Below, piece after piece: positions 1 to 8,633 of a stretch of 45,689 bases of DNA. A model generated the notes under the pieces. It was not told the origin of the DNA, did no database searches, and worked only from the letters and a program-made list of their open reading frames with translations. Within the stretch, counting starts at the first letter, position 1. Every line of letters begins with the position of its first letter. The stretch comes from Mediterraneibacter catenae (GTDB lineage: Bacteria > Bacillota > Clostridia > Lachnospirales > Lachnospiraceae). The position numbers and the translations under genes were made by a program. Where the stretch lies: the NCBI RefSeq assembly GCF_008691045.1, contig NZ_VMSO01000020.1, forward strand, positions 1 to 45,689, in the 5' to 3' direction.

Positions 1-30
1 TGTACTATCAGCCAGTACGATAAACCGAAT

Positions 31-678
31 TTAGTCAAGCGTTGCACTTCTGCAGATTTCATCCTCTGCTTTTTCTACGCTGTTCAGCTCCGTTTTAGAC
101 TGATCCCTGAACTGGATTTCTCCGGTCTCTGCATTCATTCCGTCTACAATAGCCAGTGACTCAAGCTGGAAACCAAGATTACGTATGATCCGTCCGCCGG
201 ACTGGAATCCTTTTTCAATCGCAATCCCGATTCCCTCCACTGTAGCTCCGGAGGACTGTACGATCTGGATCAGCCCCTGAAGCGCACATCCGTTTGCAAG
301 AAAATCATCTATGATCAGCACATGATCTTCCGGTGTCAGAAACTTCTGTGCTACAATCACATGATTAATACATTTGTGCGTAAAGGACTCAACTTCAGCC
401 ACATACATATCTCCGTCCAGATTGATACTCTGAGATTTTTTAGCAAACACTACCGGCACATTAAAATGCTGTGCCACGACACATGCAATTCCGATTCCCG
501 AAGCTTCAATGGTAAGGATCTTATTGATCGGCTTGTCCGCAAACCTTCTCTTGAACTCCGCTCCCATCTGATCCAGTAGTTTGATATCCATCTGATGATT
601 CAGAAAACTGTCTACCTTAAGTACATTTCCCTCTTTTACTACGCCGTCTTTTACAATTCGTTCTTCCAGAAAATTCAT
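31..678 (-). CDS. xpt: Xanthine phosphoribosyltransferase
   Basis: The enzyme salvages xanthine by transferring it to PRPP to give XMP in the cytoplasm. The type I phosphoribosyltransferase PRPP loop is visible as [11 protein letters not shown] near residue 120, and the N-terminal MNFLEERI matches the Xpt family. At 215 aa it is about 20-25 residues longer than usual Xpt, because of an acidic tail after the conserved core (ending CRSATLD). The gene follows the YesL-like gene by 3 nt, so the two are co-transcribed. The ribosome site GAGGGG lies in the end of the upstream gene. No purine riboswitch can fit directly in front of it, unlike the classic Bacillus xpt. The family call is firm; the role of the tail is unknown. 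Confidence 0.93.
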   Translation of the reverse strand: MNFLEERIVKDGVVKEGNVLKVDSFLNHQMDIKLLDQMGAEFKRRFADKPINKILTIEASGIGIACVVAQHFNVPVVFAKKSQSINLDGDMYVAEVESFTHKCINHVIVAQKFLTPEDHVLIIDDFLANGCALQGLIQIVQSSGATVEGIGIAIEKGFQSGGRIIRNLGFQLESLAIVDGMNAETGEIQFRDQSKTELNSVEKAEDEICRSATLD

Positions 679-681
679 CTT

Positions 682-1344
682 TTACCCCTCTTCTCCTGTA
701 CTGTTATCATCTGTTCCGTTGTCATTCTTTTCAAACACTAAGAACACTCTTCTTAATATATAGGAATTGATCCATGCGATCAACGATCCCCCGATAAGGA
801 ACCAGAGCGGAAGCGTAAACATCAAAGTCGCTGTATTCCACAGCGAACCTATCACCGCCAGTACCATAACCGCTACCATCAGAAGCGTATACGGAAGCTT
901 TCCTACTGTAAGGATCAGCGCATTGCGGAATGTAGCGCGTATGCTGTTTTCATAGCGGGCTGTCAGCGGAAAGATATAAATCGTAACTGACAGCAGGATG
1001 AATCCCAGCAAAAAAAAGATTGTTCTCATTACAAGTCCGACTGTTCCGGGCATCACGGCAGCTACTCTGTAATCGATCGTACATACAATACCCAGTAAGA
1101 GTACAATGATCCATATGATCGTGCTCTGCTTGAAATTAGATTTGAATGCCTTAAAAAATCCCCGGAAAATATATCCCTCTTCATTTTTTACCATTTTCAG
1201 CATAATCGTGTATAAAGCCGTCGTAGCGGCGCCGATCGTAACAATCGGAATACAGCAGATCAGCCACAGGACATTAAGACAGACCATATCGCATATCTTT
1301 GTCAGTGCACGGACAACAACATTGTCTGTAAGGTTAAATCTCAT
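682..1344 (-). CDS. YesL-like DUF624 membrane protein
   Basis: This is a polytopic membrane protein of the YesL/DUF624 family, 220 aa, with no established biochemical function. Hydrophobic segments are visible at about residues 20-42, 75-95, 105-128, 150-170 and 178-197, and the N-terminal NVLWLICCIPIVTIGAA stretch is typical of the family. The C-terminus is short, acidic and polar. Members usually sit beside YesM/YesN sensors and LplABC-type sugar importers. Here it leads a two-gene unit with xpt, about 6 kb from such an importer. Transcription probably starts from the promoter at 1379-1407. The start is supported by AGGAG 7 nt upstream. Confidence 0.85.
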   Translation of the reverse strand: MRFNLTDNVVVRALTKICDMVCLNVLWLICCIPIVTIGAATTALYTIMLKMVKNEEGYIFRGFFKAFKSNFKQSTIIWIIVLLLGIVCTIDYRVAAVMPGTVGLVMRTIFFLLGFILLSVTIYIFPLTARYENSIRATFRNALILTVGKLPYTLLMVAVMVLAVIGSLWNTATLMFTLPLWFLIGGSLIAWINSYILRRVFLVFEKNDNGTDDNSTGEEG

Positions 1345-1378
1345 ATTTATCTCCTAGCCTTCCTGATTGATTTCTTAC

Positions 1379-1407
1379 AGTATAGCACAGGGGGAAAAAT
1401 GATACAA
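1379..1407 (-). promoter_or_regulatory. Promoter of yesL-xpt
   Basis: On the minus strand, TTGTAT (1402-1407) and TATACT (1379-1384) are separated by exactly 17 bp, a good sigma-A match. It lies about 40 bp before the yesL start and back to back with the glycerate kinase promoter. The two -35 boxes are only 12 bp apart, so a regulator bound between them could affect both genes. Confidence 0.65.
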
Positions 1408-1419
1408 TCTGAAGATTTC

Positions 1420-1448
1420 TTGATATTGCCTCAGTCCTGACCTATAAT
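1420..1448 (+). promoter_or_regulatory. Promoter of glycerate kinase gene
   Basis: TTGATA (1420-1425) and a consensus TATAAT (1443-1448) are spaced 17 bp apart, 55 bp before the preferred ATG of the kinase gene. The match and position are strong. Confidence 0.75.
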
Positions 1449-1502
1449 CAAAATACAGATTCCTTTGAAATACAGATCAATCCATATGAGGTGACTTTCC
1501 AT

Positions 1503-2639
1503 ATGAAATTTTTATTTGCATCAGATTCTTTTAAAGGCACGCTTTCTTCGCACAGGACCGCAGAACTCCTCACCCGGGCAGCCGCAGAAGTCTTTCCCGG
1601 TTGTGAATGTGTCTGTGTGGAAGTCGCCGACGGCGGAGAAGGAACGACAGATGCCGTCCTGGCAGCTCTTGACGGAAAGAAGGTCACATTGCCTGTGCAC
1701 GGGCCTCTGGGCGAAATAACAGAAGGTTACTACGGAGTGCTGGATGACCGGAGAGTGATTATGGAAATGGCTTCTGCCTCGGGGCTCCCCCTTGTTCCTG
1801 AATCACTGCGGGATCCGCGGCGGACTTCATCATACGGCACAGGTGAGATGATAGCAGATGCACTGGCGGGCGGCAGCCGGGAGATTACTATCGCTATCGG
1901 AGGATCAGCCACCAACGACGGGGGTATGGGCTGCATGCGCGCCCTTGGAGTCCGGTTTCTCGATGAAAATGAACAGGAACTGGACGGATGCGGGCAGGAT
2001 CTTATAAAGCTGCGGAAGATCGACATTACCGGGTTGAATCCTCTGGCAAGACAGGCTTCTTTTACTGTGATGTGTGACGTGACTAATCCTCTGTGCGGGG
2101 AAAACGGCGCCACATACACATTCGGAAAGCAGAAGGGCGGCACTCCGGAAATTCTTTCGGAATTAGAAGCAGGCATGCAGAATTACAGAGATATCATCCT
2201 CAGACAGTTTGGAGTCAACATGGATGAAGTCTCCGGCGCAGGGGCTGCCGGCGGGCTGGGAGCAGCGCTTATGGTATTTTTAAACGGGAAACTTAAATCC
2301 GGTATCGAAACTGTTCTGGATCTCGTAGAATTTGACCGGAAACTGGACGGAGTCTCACTCGTGGTAACCGGTGAAGGAACGGCGGACTGGCAGTCTGCAT
2401 ACGGAAAAGTCATGCAGGGTGTGGGTACACGCTGCAGACGCCGCAATATCCCTGTTACAGCAATCGTCGGAAGCATGGGAAAAGGGGCAGAACATATTTA
2501 TGATCATGGGATCAATTCGATCATTACTACCGTAAACGGTATTATGCCTTTGCGGGAAGCACTGGACCGTGCAGACGAATTATATCTTGGGGCGGCAAGG
2601 CGGATGTTCCGGATGCTGAAAACCGGAATGCAGTTATAA
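1503..2639 (+). CDS. Glycerate kinase (GarK/GlxK type)
   Basis: The enzyme phosphorylates glycerate with ATP, giving phosphoglycerate that enters glycolysis. The 378-aa length and the motifs SDSFKGTLSS at the N-terminus, MASASGLPLVP, the GGSATNDGGMGC loop and TGEGTADWQSAYGK near residue 300 are diagnostic of the two-domain GarK/GlxK family. A GTG at 1491 is in frame. I prefer the ATG at 1503 because GAGGTG lies 9 nt upstream of it and the family protein begins MKFLFASDSFKG. The gene is monocistronic with its own promoter. Whether the product is the 2- or 3-phosphoglycerate cannot be read from sequence. Confidence 0.92.
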   Translation: MKFLFASDSFKGTLSSHRTAELLTRAAAEVFPGCECVCVEVADGGEGTTDAVLAALDGKKVTLPVHGPLGEITEGYYGVLDDRRVIMEMASASGLPLVPESLRDPRRTSSYGTGEMIADALAGGSREITIAIGGSATNDGGMGCMRALGVRFLDENEQELDGCGQDLIKLRKIDITGLNPLARQASFTVMCDVTNPLCGENGATYTFGKQKGGTPEILSELEAGMQNYRDIILRQFGVNMDEVSGAGAAGGLGAALMVFLNGKLKSGIETVLDLVEFDRKLDGVSLVVTGEGTADWQSAYGKVMQGVGTRCRRRNIPVTAIVGSMGKGAEHIYDHGINSIITTVNGIMPLREALDRADELYLGAARRMFRMLKTGMQL

Positions 2640-2748
2640 ACATCGCGATGCCTCGCTCATCTCACGGCATTGCCGCTCGATGACCGTTGCCCGTCGGATG
2701 CCCGCTCGTGCAAGCACAGCGGTCGCCCTCCGGGCGTATCGCGTAAAA

Positions 2749-2779
2749 TACCGGGAGCTCATCGAAGAGCATCCCGGTA
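2749..2779 (-). terminator. Hairpin downstream of tRNA-Gly and glycerate kinase
   Basis: The arms TACCGGGAGCTC (2749-2760) and GAGCATCCCGGTA (2767-2779) pair with one bulged A. On the minus strand the stem is followed by TTTTACG, so it could end the tRNA transcript. On the plus strand no T-run follows. It forms the end of a GC-rich intergenic stretch from 2640. Confidence 0.5.
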
Positions 2780-2806
2780 CTTATAGGTAAATCTGCAAAA
2801 AAATAG

Positions 2807-2877
2807 AGCGGGTGATGAGAATCGAACTCACGTATCCAGCTTGGAAGGCTGGTGTTCTACCATTGAACTACACCCGC
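2807..2877 (-). tRNA. tRNA-Gly (anticodon TCC)
   Basis: The minus strand folds into a full 71-nt cloverleaf. Acceptor GCGGGTG pairs with CACCCGC, the D arm has GTTC/GAAC, and the anticodon stem CCAGC/GCTGG encloses CTTCCAA, giving anticodon TCC. The T arm has loop TTCGATT, and the discriminator is U, as expected for glycine. CCA is not encoded. The gene is followed directly by an oligo-T run (TATTTTTTT) that probably terminates it. It reads GGA/GGG glycine codons. Confidence 0.95.
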
Positions 2878-2990
2878 GTCATCTCTGACACAAGCAGTAT
2901 CTTATCATACCTTCCGGACAAATGCAAGCTTTTTTTAGAAAAAATTTTGTGTAACGTAACAGTTCAGCCATCTGATGTCAGGGGACGGAT

Positions 2991-3551
2991 TTATGCCTGC
3001 ATAAGGATCACGATCACCGGCTCATGGTCAAAAGCAGGTATCACTTTTTCTACGAGATCTGCGGTCCGGAACCTCAGACTCGATGTGTTGATGCACGGAT
3101 GGCAGGCAAAGTATTCCTGTTGCAGTACATCCTCATCGATCAAAAGCTGCACCTTGTTATCCTTATCATTCATCAGTCCCATAACACTTACCGATCCCGG
3201 CGTGATATCCAGATATCGTTCCATATATTCCGGTTTTGCGAATGACAGACGGGATGAGCCGATCTGTGCGGACAGGTATTTTGTTTTAAACGGTTTGTCG
3301 CCCGGCATAAGCAGCAGGTAAAAGTCTGTTTCCTGCCGGTTGCACAGGAACAGATTCTTGCAGATCGCCACACCGCTATCCACTCCCTCACTTAAGGTTC
3401 GGTCAATCTCCTCACATGCCTCCATCGTCATCGCTGCTTCGTGATCAACTCTCTGATATTTCACCCCCAGTGAATCGAGGAAATCATATACACGGATCTC
3501 CTTATCCAGTCTCCCTTCTGTGCTCTCTGGTCTACCGTCAACTAACTTCAT
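2991..3551 (-). CDS. Prolyl-tRNA editing (YbaK/ProX-like) domain protein
   Basis: This is a free-standing 186-aa member of the YbaK/ProX (PrdX) superfamily, which hydrolyses mischarged aminoacyl-tRNA such as Ala-tRNA(Pro) in trans. Family features include the N-terminal VYDFLDSLGVKYQRVDHEAA segment, KNLFLCNRQ-TDFYLLLMPG in the middle, and the SVSVMGLMND and C-terminal FACHPCINTSSLRF segments. The start has GGAGAG 8 nt upstream. It appears monocistronic, next to a tRNA-Gly gene. The exact substrate is inferred from the family only. Confidence 0.88.
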   Translation of the reverse strand: MKLVDGRPESTEGRLDKEIRVYDFLDSLGVKYQRVDHEAAMTMEACEEIDRTLSEGVDSGVAICKNLFLCNRQETDFYLLLMPGDKPFKTKYLSAQIGSSRLSFAKPEYMERYLDITPGSVSVMGLMNDKDNKVQLLIDEDVLQQEYFACHPCINTSSLRFRTADLVEKVIPAFDHEPVIVILMQA

Positions 3552-3643
3552 TGTACTTCTCTCCTGTCTGTCATTCTTTCACTGTACATGCAAAGATATT
3601 TTCCTGCGCTGTCCTTATCGTATCGTTATTCCCGGTTCTGCCG

Positions 3644-5347
3644 CTACATCTTCAGGCTCCGGTACCGGTCAAAGCAGGCAAAGATCTCCTGCCTTCTCGG
3701 CATAGCCATGCAGGAAATACTTGAGCTGTTCTCGCACAGAGCCGCAAGTGAGCCTTTCCGTATCGTCTGTTCCAGCTCGTCCACGATCCGCCGCAAGTCT
3801 TTCTTACCATCGAGCAGGTGCTTCTGTGCATACCTCATGCAGTACCCCAGCGCGGTCACCTGCTCGCTGTCCGTGATCTGCTCTACATAGCGCAGGTCGA
3901 TCGTCTCTTTATTGATCATGACCGCCTCTCGGCCCATAGTCTTCATCTTGATCCGGTCATTCCCTCTGAATTCTCTTCCTGCTGCAGGACATCTTCTGAA
4001 ATCCGGTCTTGCCGCAGGGTTCTCCGGCGCGCTTATCATCGGGAAGCTCTCCGCCTCTTTTTTCGCATAATCCGTAATGTCCTTCGGCACATACCGGTCC
4101 ATCTGGATGATTGTATCTGCGATGTGGAAATATGATCCGGAGCTGCCTGCCACGATCACGGTGGAGATTCCGTAATCATCATACAGTTCCCGTATTCTCT
4201 CGATAAACGGCGTGATCGGCTCCATATCCCTGTGGATCACTCTCTGCATCAGTTCGTCACGGATCATAAAATTGGTCGCACTTGTGTCCTCATCGATCAG
4301 CAGAAGCGACGTGCCAGCCTCGATGCTTTCTACCACGTTCGCCGCCTGGGATGTACTTCCGCTGGCATCCTCTGTGCAGAATCCCACCGTGTCTTTTCCA
4401 TTCGGCAGATCATTTATAAACATAGATATATCCGTTTTCTTAATGCTGCGCCCATCCTCGGCACGGATCTTCACAGCGGTGTTATCCGTAATGACATATT
4501 CCCGGCCATCTCCGGCAATGTGATCGTATACTCCGAGTTCAAGCGCTTTTAACAACGTAGATTTCCCGTGATATCCGCCGCCCACGATAAGTGTGATCCC
4601 TCTGCGGATTCCCATGCCGGTGATCTTACCTTTGTGCGGGAGTTCCATAGTCACTTCCAGTTCTTCCGGCGACCGGAATTGCACCCCGCCTTTCATCGGA
4701 CGCGGTGAGATACCGGACTCTCTGGGAAGTATACTTCCGTTCGCCACAAAAGCACACAATCCCATCTCCGGCAGTCTCTCCCGGATATAATGCTGGTCCT
4801 CTGCCAGATCGACGATCGCTCTCAGACGCTTTGCGTCCATATTTTTATAGAAGAGCGCATGCTTCACACACTCCGGCACAAAATCAAACAGGATCTTTTC
4901 GAGCTCCCTCGCATTGATCGTCCTGCCATTCGCCGGAAAGCCGATCTCCATTCGGAGCACTGTGTCACCGCTCTTCGGATCGATACTGCACGCCGTGCGC
5001 TCCAGTACCTCCTGGGAGCAACGGCTCACAGAGATCAGCCCGCTCTTTCCCGATCCTTTTGCTTTAAATGCAAACTGTTCCGCACGCCTTCCAAACTGCC
5101 TCGTCAGCTCATCCTGCAGGGCAATGCGCTGATAGTCTTCCTTATATAATTCCTGCGGAAATCCCGCTGTACGGCCAGATACATGAACGCTCACCTTCGA
5201 CGGCGATGCAAAGGGATCTCCCTGCACATGGTCAATGGACAGCACATATCCCGGAAACTGATAAGCGCCCCTTGTATCTTTGTAAGCAGGATAACCTCTG
5301 TGGTCGATCCTCTTTAATAAGCTTCTCAAATCATTAGACGGCTGCAT
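3644..5347 (-). CDS. ABC-class ATPase domain protein (predicted)
   Basis: This 567-aa soluble protein belongs to the 'predicted ATPase of the ABC class' family (PF09818-like), whose cellular role is unknown. A Walker A loop GGGYHGKST lies near residues 256-264 and a Walker B-like LLLIDEDTSATNF near 348-360, with a basic/aromatic N-terminal domain before them. No membrane segments are visible. An upstream in-frame start at 5386 exists. I chose 5347 because AAAGGAG sits 8 nt upstream and the encoded MQPSNDLRSLL start fits the family. A promoter at 5387-5415 drives it alone. It is not a transporter ATPase, because there are no partner permeases here and the architecture differs. Confidence 0.88.
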   Translation of the reverse strand: MQPSNDLRSLLKRIDHRGYPAYKDTRGAYQFPGYVLSIDHVQGDPFASPSKVSVHVSGRTAGFPQELYKEDYQRIALQDELTRQFGRRAEQFAFKAKGSGKSGLISVSRCSQEVLERTACSIDPKSGDTVLRMEIGFPANGRTINARELEKILFDFVPECVKHALFYKNMDAKRLRAIVDLAEDQHYIRERLPEMGLCAFVANGSILPRESGISPRPMKGGVQFRSPEELEVTMELPHKGKITGMGIRRGITLIVGGGYHGKSTLLKALELGVYDHIAGDGREYVITDNTAVKIRAEDGRSIKKTDISMFINDLPNGKDTVGFCTEDASGSTSQAANVVESIEAGTSLLLIDEDTSATNFMIRDELMQRVIHRDMEPITPFIERIRELYDDYGISTVIVAGSSGSYFHIADTIIQMDRYVPKDITDYAKKEAESFPMISAPENPAARPDFRRCPAAGREFRGNDRIKMKTMGREAVMINKETIDLRYVEQITDSEQVTALGYCMRYAQKHLLDGKKDLRRIVDELEQTIRKGSLAALCENSSSISCMAMPRRQEIFACFDRYRSLKM

Positions 5348-5386
5348 GATGAAGTCTCCTTTCTTCCGACTTAATGTCTGAATCAC

Positions 5387-5415
5387 ATCTTAGTACATCA
5401 TGCGTGTTAAATCAA
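5387..5415 (-). promoter_or_regulatory. Promoter of the ABC-class ATPase gene
   Basis: TTGATT (5410-5415) and TAAGAT (5387-5392) on the minus strand are 17 bp apart, 40 bp before the ATG. It lies in the short gap after the sulfatase gene, which shows no clear terminator hairpin, so some read-through from the sulfatase gene is possible. Confidence 0.5.
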
Positions 5416-5439
5416 TATTCTTTTTCTACTTTTACTATC

Positions 5440-6894
5440 TTACTTCTGATATTTCGCCGTCTCCGCATAGACCGGCTTTCCTCCGGAATACAGTCCCGGC
5501 CGTCGCATCTGCCCCAACCCGGTCACTGCTTCGCGGGTTCCGTCTACAGCAATATCTGCATACTCCGCATACCACTTCTGGAGCCGGTCGAACAGTTCGC
5601 AGCGGATCTCTTCATATTCCGGACAGCCGATCAGGTTCTCCTTCTCCCCGGGATCTTCCGACAGATGGTAGAGCTCATTCGGTCCATAAGGATAACGGTG
5701 GATATACTTCCACTCCCGGTTGCGGATCATCCTGCTCGAGCCGTACTCGTCCAGGATCACAACATGGTTATCTGTATCCGCAGCTCCGGTCAGCACCGGG
5801 GCAAAACTCTTCCCCGGCAGCCCCTCCGGCAGTTCACCTTCAAGATCAAGCAGTTCCTTCAGTGTCTGGATAATATCGTAATGACTGCACATGCTCTCAG
5901 TCACCCTGCCTGCAGGGATTTTTCCCTGCCAGCGGGCAATAAACGGAACTTTTACCGCCGTGTCAAACAGGTTGAAAGGAAACGTTCCGTTGCCCTTTCC
6001 CCAGATGCCGTGATGCCCCATATTCATGCCGTTGTCCGCAGTGAAAATCACCAGGGTGTCCTCAGCGATCCCCAGCTCCTCCAGACGGTCCAGAAGCTGT
6101 CCCACTCCCGCGTCCATAGCACTGACCGCCGCGTAATACCCTCTCAGGAGACGTTTTCTCTCCTCACCGGTCCCTCCCGGCGCCGTAGGTATCCGGTTCG
6201 GATGAAGCGGCTCATCCGGCGTAGCCGTACACTGGCAGTCCCGGTACATCTCCGTAAACTCCTTCGGATGCTGATCTGCATCCCAGGGATCATGGGGCGC
6301 CGTATAGTGGACACTGACATAGAACGGCTCTTCTGACGCCGCATATTTCTCAAGATCCTCCAGCGCATGTTCCGTGATCAGATCCGTAATATAGCGGTCT
6401 TCTATCTTTAATTTTCCGTCTTCGATCACATCCGGCTGCATGTAGAGACAGCCGCCCCTTCCGATCGTGAACCAGTCCGTAAAACCGTGCTGGGGATTCA
6501 TACTGTCTCCCAGATGCCACTTGCCGGAAAGCGCACAGCGGTAGCCGTTTTGTGCCAGCAGATCCGTATAGGCTGTCATGCCGTCCAGATAACGCACAGG
6601 CTTATCCTCGTTTGCAAAATACGGATGGTCTTTGAGATCCCCAAGAGCGTCCCTGTCGAGGCTTCCGCACCGGATCCAGTCATGGACTCCGTGCTGGGAC
6701 GGAATACGTCCTGTCAGTATGGAAGCCCTTGCCGGACTGCATACCGGAGATGCACAGAAGAAATTATCAAATCTGGTACCCTGCTTTGCCAGCCGGTCCA
6801 GATTCGGCGTATAGATGTCGGTATTGCCTGCGCAGCGCATCGCCCAGGCGCCCTGATCATCCGTCAGGATAAATAATATATTCGGTCTTTTCAT
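5440..6894 (-). CDS. Cysteine-type sulfatase (S1 family)
   Basis: The enzyme hydrolyses sulfate esters, probably from host glycans. The 484-aa protein starts MKRPNILFILTDDQG, with metal-binding Asp12-Asp13, and carries the sulfatase signature C52-S-P-A-R, whose Cys is converted to formylglycine. A second metal site ADNGMNMGHHG follows. A cysteine-type site needs the anaerobic maturase, which is encoded at 15166-16281. No signal peptide is visible, so it may act in the cytoplasm on imported oligosaccharides. The start at 6894 is chosen over one at 6951 because GAGAGGAG precedes it. A strong terminator separates it from the transporter gene, so expression needs read-through. The substrate position is unknown. 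Confidence 0.93.
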   Translation of the reverse strand: MKRPNILFILTDDQGAWAMRCAGNTDIYTPNLDRLAKQGTRFDNFFCASPVCSPARASILTGRIPSQHGVHDWIRCGSLDRDALGDLKDHPYFANEDKPVRYLDGMTAYTDLLAQNGYRCALSGKWHLGDSMNPQHGFTDWFTIGRGGCLYMQPDVIEDGKLKIEDRYITDLITEHALEDLEKYAASEEPFYVSVHYTAPHDPWDADQHPKEFTEMYRDCQCTATPDEPLHPNRIPTAPGGTGEERKRLLRGYYAAVSAMDAGVGQLLDRLEELGIAEDTLVIFTADNGMNMGHHGIWGKGNGTFPFNLFDTAVKVPFIARWQGKIPAGRVTESMCSHYDIIQTLKELLDLEGELPEGLPGKSFAPVLTGAADTDNHVVILDEYGSSRMIRNREWKYIHRYPYGPNELYHLSEDPGEKENLIGCPEYEEIRCELFDRLQKWYAEYADIAVDGTREAVTGLGQMRRPGLYSGGKPVYAETAKYQK

Positions 6895-6940
6895 CACCAG
6901 ACTCCTCTCTGATAAACTATTTTCAATATTGCTCTGCTGA

Positions 6941-6973
6941 AAAACCGGCATGCCGCAGGGCGGTGCCGGTTTT
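6941..6973. terminator. Bidirectional terminator between solute-binding protein and sulfatase
   Basis: AAAACCGGCA (6941-6950) pairs perfectly with TGCCGGTTTT (6964-6973). T-runs flank both sides. On the minus strand it lies 47 nt after the binding-protein stop and 47 nt before the sulfatase ATG. It should cut most importer transcripts, leaving reduced read-through into the sulfatase gene. Confidence 0.8.
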
Positions 6974-7020
6974 CATTTTTTTATGAATAATTTCCGTATT
7001 TACTTGAACTCTGAAACTAT

Positions 7021-8571
7021 TTATTTTGATGACTGATATTCCTCAACCTGAGTTGTCACTTCATCGATCAGATCCTGTGCTCCGTTTGCTTCCAGATCTT
7101 TAAGGAATGAAGGAATGTATTCCTCAGGATCTACGGATCCGGTCTCAAGAGACGGTCCGTACTCTGCGATCACGTTAGTCAGAGCTGCAACCTGTGTCTC
7201 TACCGGTGTCATATCAAATGAGAAGCCGTTGTTCTGTGAAATAACAGCTGCATCATTATACTCCTGGAACAGTTCTTCGATGTTGTCCGGATAACTGATA
7301 TCCCATTTCTGGTTGAACGGCGTACCAAACTGCCATCCATATGTATAGTCGTATCCGTTGTCAGCCGGATCAAGTGTTCCGCCCATTGTTCTGTCAACCT
7401 GGTTGTCGCCTACTTCTGTGTAGTGTTCACCTTCGATACCATGACGGATCAGTGTTCCGACATACTCGTCTGTGTTCAGAAGGTTAATGAACTCAAGAGC
7501 TTTCTCCGGATGCTCGCTTGCGGAGGAGATTGCAAGGATACCGCCGCTGAGTACGCTCGTTGTCTCAAATAACGGATCCATCAGTGATACGAAGCCTACT
7601 CCGTGTCCGCTTGAATTTGACATCATTTCAACGTTACCCGGTGCATTCTTAATGAAGTAGGAGAACAGCTTGCCATTGTTGAAGTCATTGTCGCGGTTTG
7701 CTGTATCGCTGTCATAGTTGACCGGATCGCCGCCAAGGTATCCTGCTTTGTTCCATGAATAAGCAGTCTTACAGTAGTTCATGTACTCTTCACTTGCGTA
7801 CTGGTTAAATACAGTCTCTCCTGCCATATCTTTGAAATTGTCATACTCCGGTACTGCCGCAACTGCCGGGAGAGTGGAGTTTCCTGTAAGAGACTCGTAC
7901 GGAGCCGCCATCGGCCATGCGTTCACAAGACCCGATACACCGATCACATCCTGTCCTGCCGCCTTTGACTTCTCGGCAACTGTCTCAAGGACTTTTGTAT
8001 AATCCTCAAGTGTAGCAACCTGGCTCATATCGATTCCGTATTCCTCGGCAAGATCGCTGTTATATACGATTCCGCCCTGCCATCCCATTTCTTTATAGGA
8101 AGGAACTCCGTAAATCTGTCCGTCCACTTTCACTGTATCCCACACTTCCTGCGGAATAAAATCATAAGTTTCTTTTGCATATTCCGGAAGAAGATCCGTA
8201 ATATCCATATACGCGTCCTTGCCTACGAACTGAAGATAATCGGTCGTCCAGTTTGCTGTAAAACAGATATCAAAATACTCGCCCGCATTGATCAGGTTCG
8301 GCATTTTCTCTTTGTAGTCCGGGTTGGCGATTACATTGTAATCGATCTCTACGCCAATCTTGTCACGTGTATACTCGTTGAGTTTTTCAATCACCTTATC
8401 CGTATCTGCTGCCACCGGGTTGATGGACATGTACCATTTCAGTGTAGTGATGCCGTCCTCATCGCTGCCGCCGTTGTCTGATCCGCCTTTCTTTCCGCAT
8501 CCTGCCAGCAGGCCCACTGTCATAGCTGCCGCAAGTCCGATGCTGAGCAATCTTTTTGTTCTCAGTTTCAT
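7021..8571 (-). CDS. Extracellular solute-binding lipoprotein (LplA-like)
   Basis: This is the substrate-capturing lipoprotein of a carbohydrate ABC importer, 516 aa. A signal peptide ends in the lipobox LLAGC with lipidated Cys25, followed by a Gly/Ser/Asp-rich linker. The length (over 500 aa) and the N-terminal domain LKWYMSINPVAADTDKV resemble the LplA/YtcQ class linked to complex oligosaccharides rather than the ~430-aa MalE class. It is last in a three-gene unit with the two permease genes. AGGAGG 9 nt upstream supports the start. The ligand is likely an oligosaccharide released from the glycans processed by the neighbouring sulfatase and fucosidase; this is inference. Confidence 0.92.
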   Translation of the reverse strand: MKLRTKRLLSIGLAAAMTVGLLAGCGKKGGSDNGGSDEDGITTLKWYMSINPVAADTDKVIEKLNEYTRDKIGVEIDYNVIANPDYKEKMPNLINAGEYFDICFTANWTTDYLQFVGKDAYMDITDLLPEYAKETYDFIPQEVWDTVKVDGQIYGVPSYKEMGWQGGIVYNSDLAEEYGIDMSQVATLEDYTKVLETVAEKSKAAGQDVIGVSGLVNAWPMAAPYESLTGNSTLPAVAAVPEYDNFKDMAGETVFNQYASEEYMNYCKTAYSWNKAGYLGGDPVNYDSDTANRDNDFNNGKLFSYFIKNAPGNVEMMSNSSGHGVGFVSLMDPLFETTSVLSGGILAISSASEHPEKALEFINLLNTDEYVGTLIRHGIEGEHYTEVGDNQVDRTMGGTLDPADNGYDYTYGWQFGTPFNQKWDISYPDNIEELFQEYNDAAVISQNNGFSFDMTPVETQVAALTNVIAEYGPSLETGSVDPEEYIPSFLKDLEANGAQDLIDEVTTQVEEYQSSK

Positions 8572-8633
8572 AATCTTTCCTCCTCTTAGAAATTATTTAC
8601 CAAAACGCTTCTGCGTTCTGAATACGTGTTATA

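Noticed and set aside
5374..6336. Long plus-strand open frame opposite the sulfatase gene
   Set aside because: It has no ribosome site or recognisable domain and mirrors the codon pattern of a clear sulfatase gene. It is a shadow frame.
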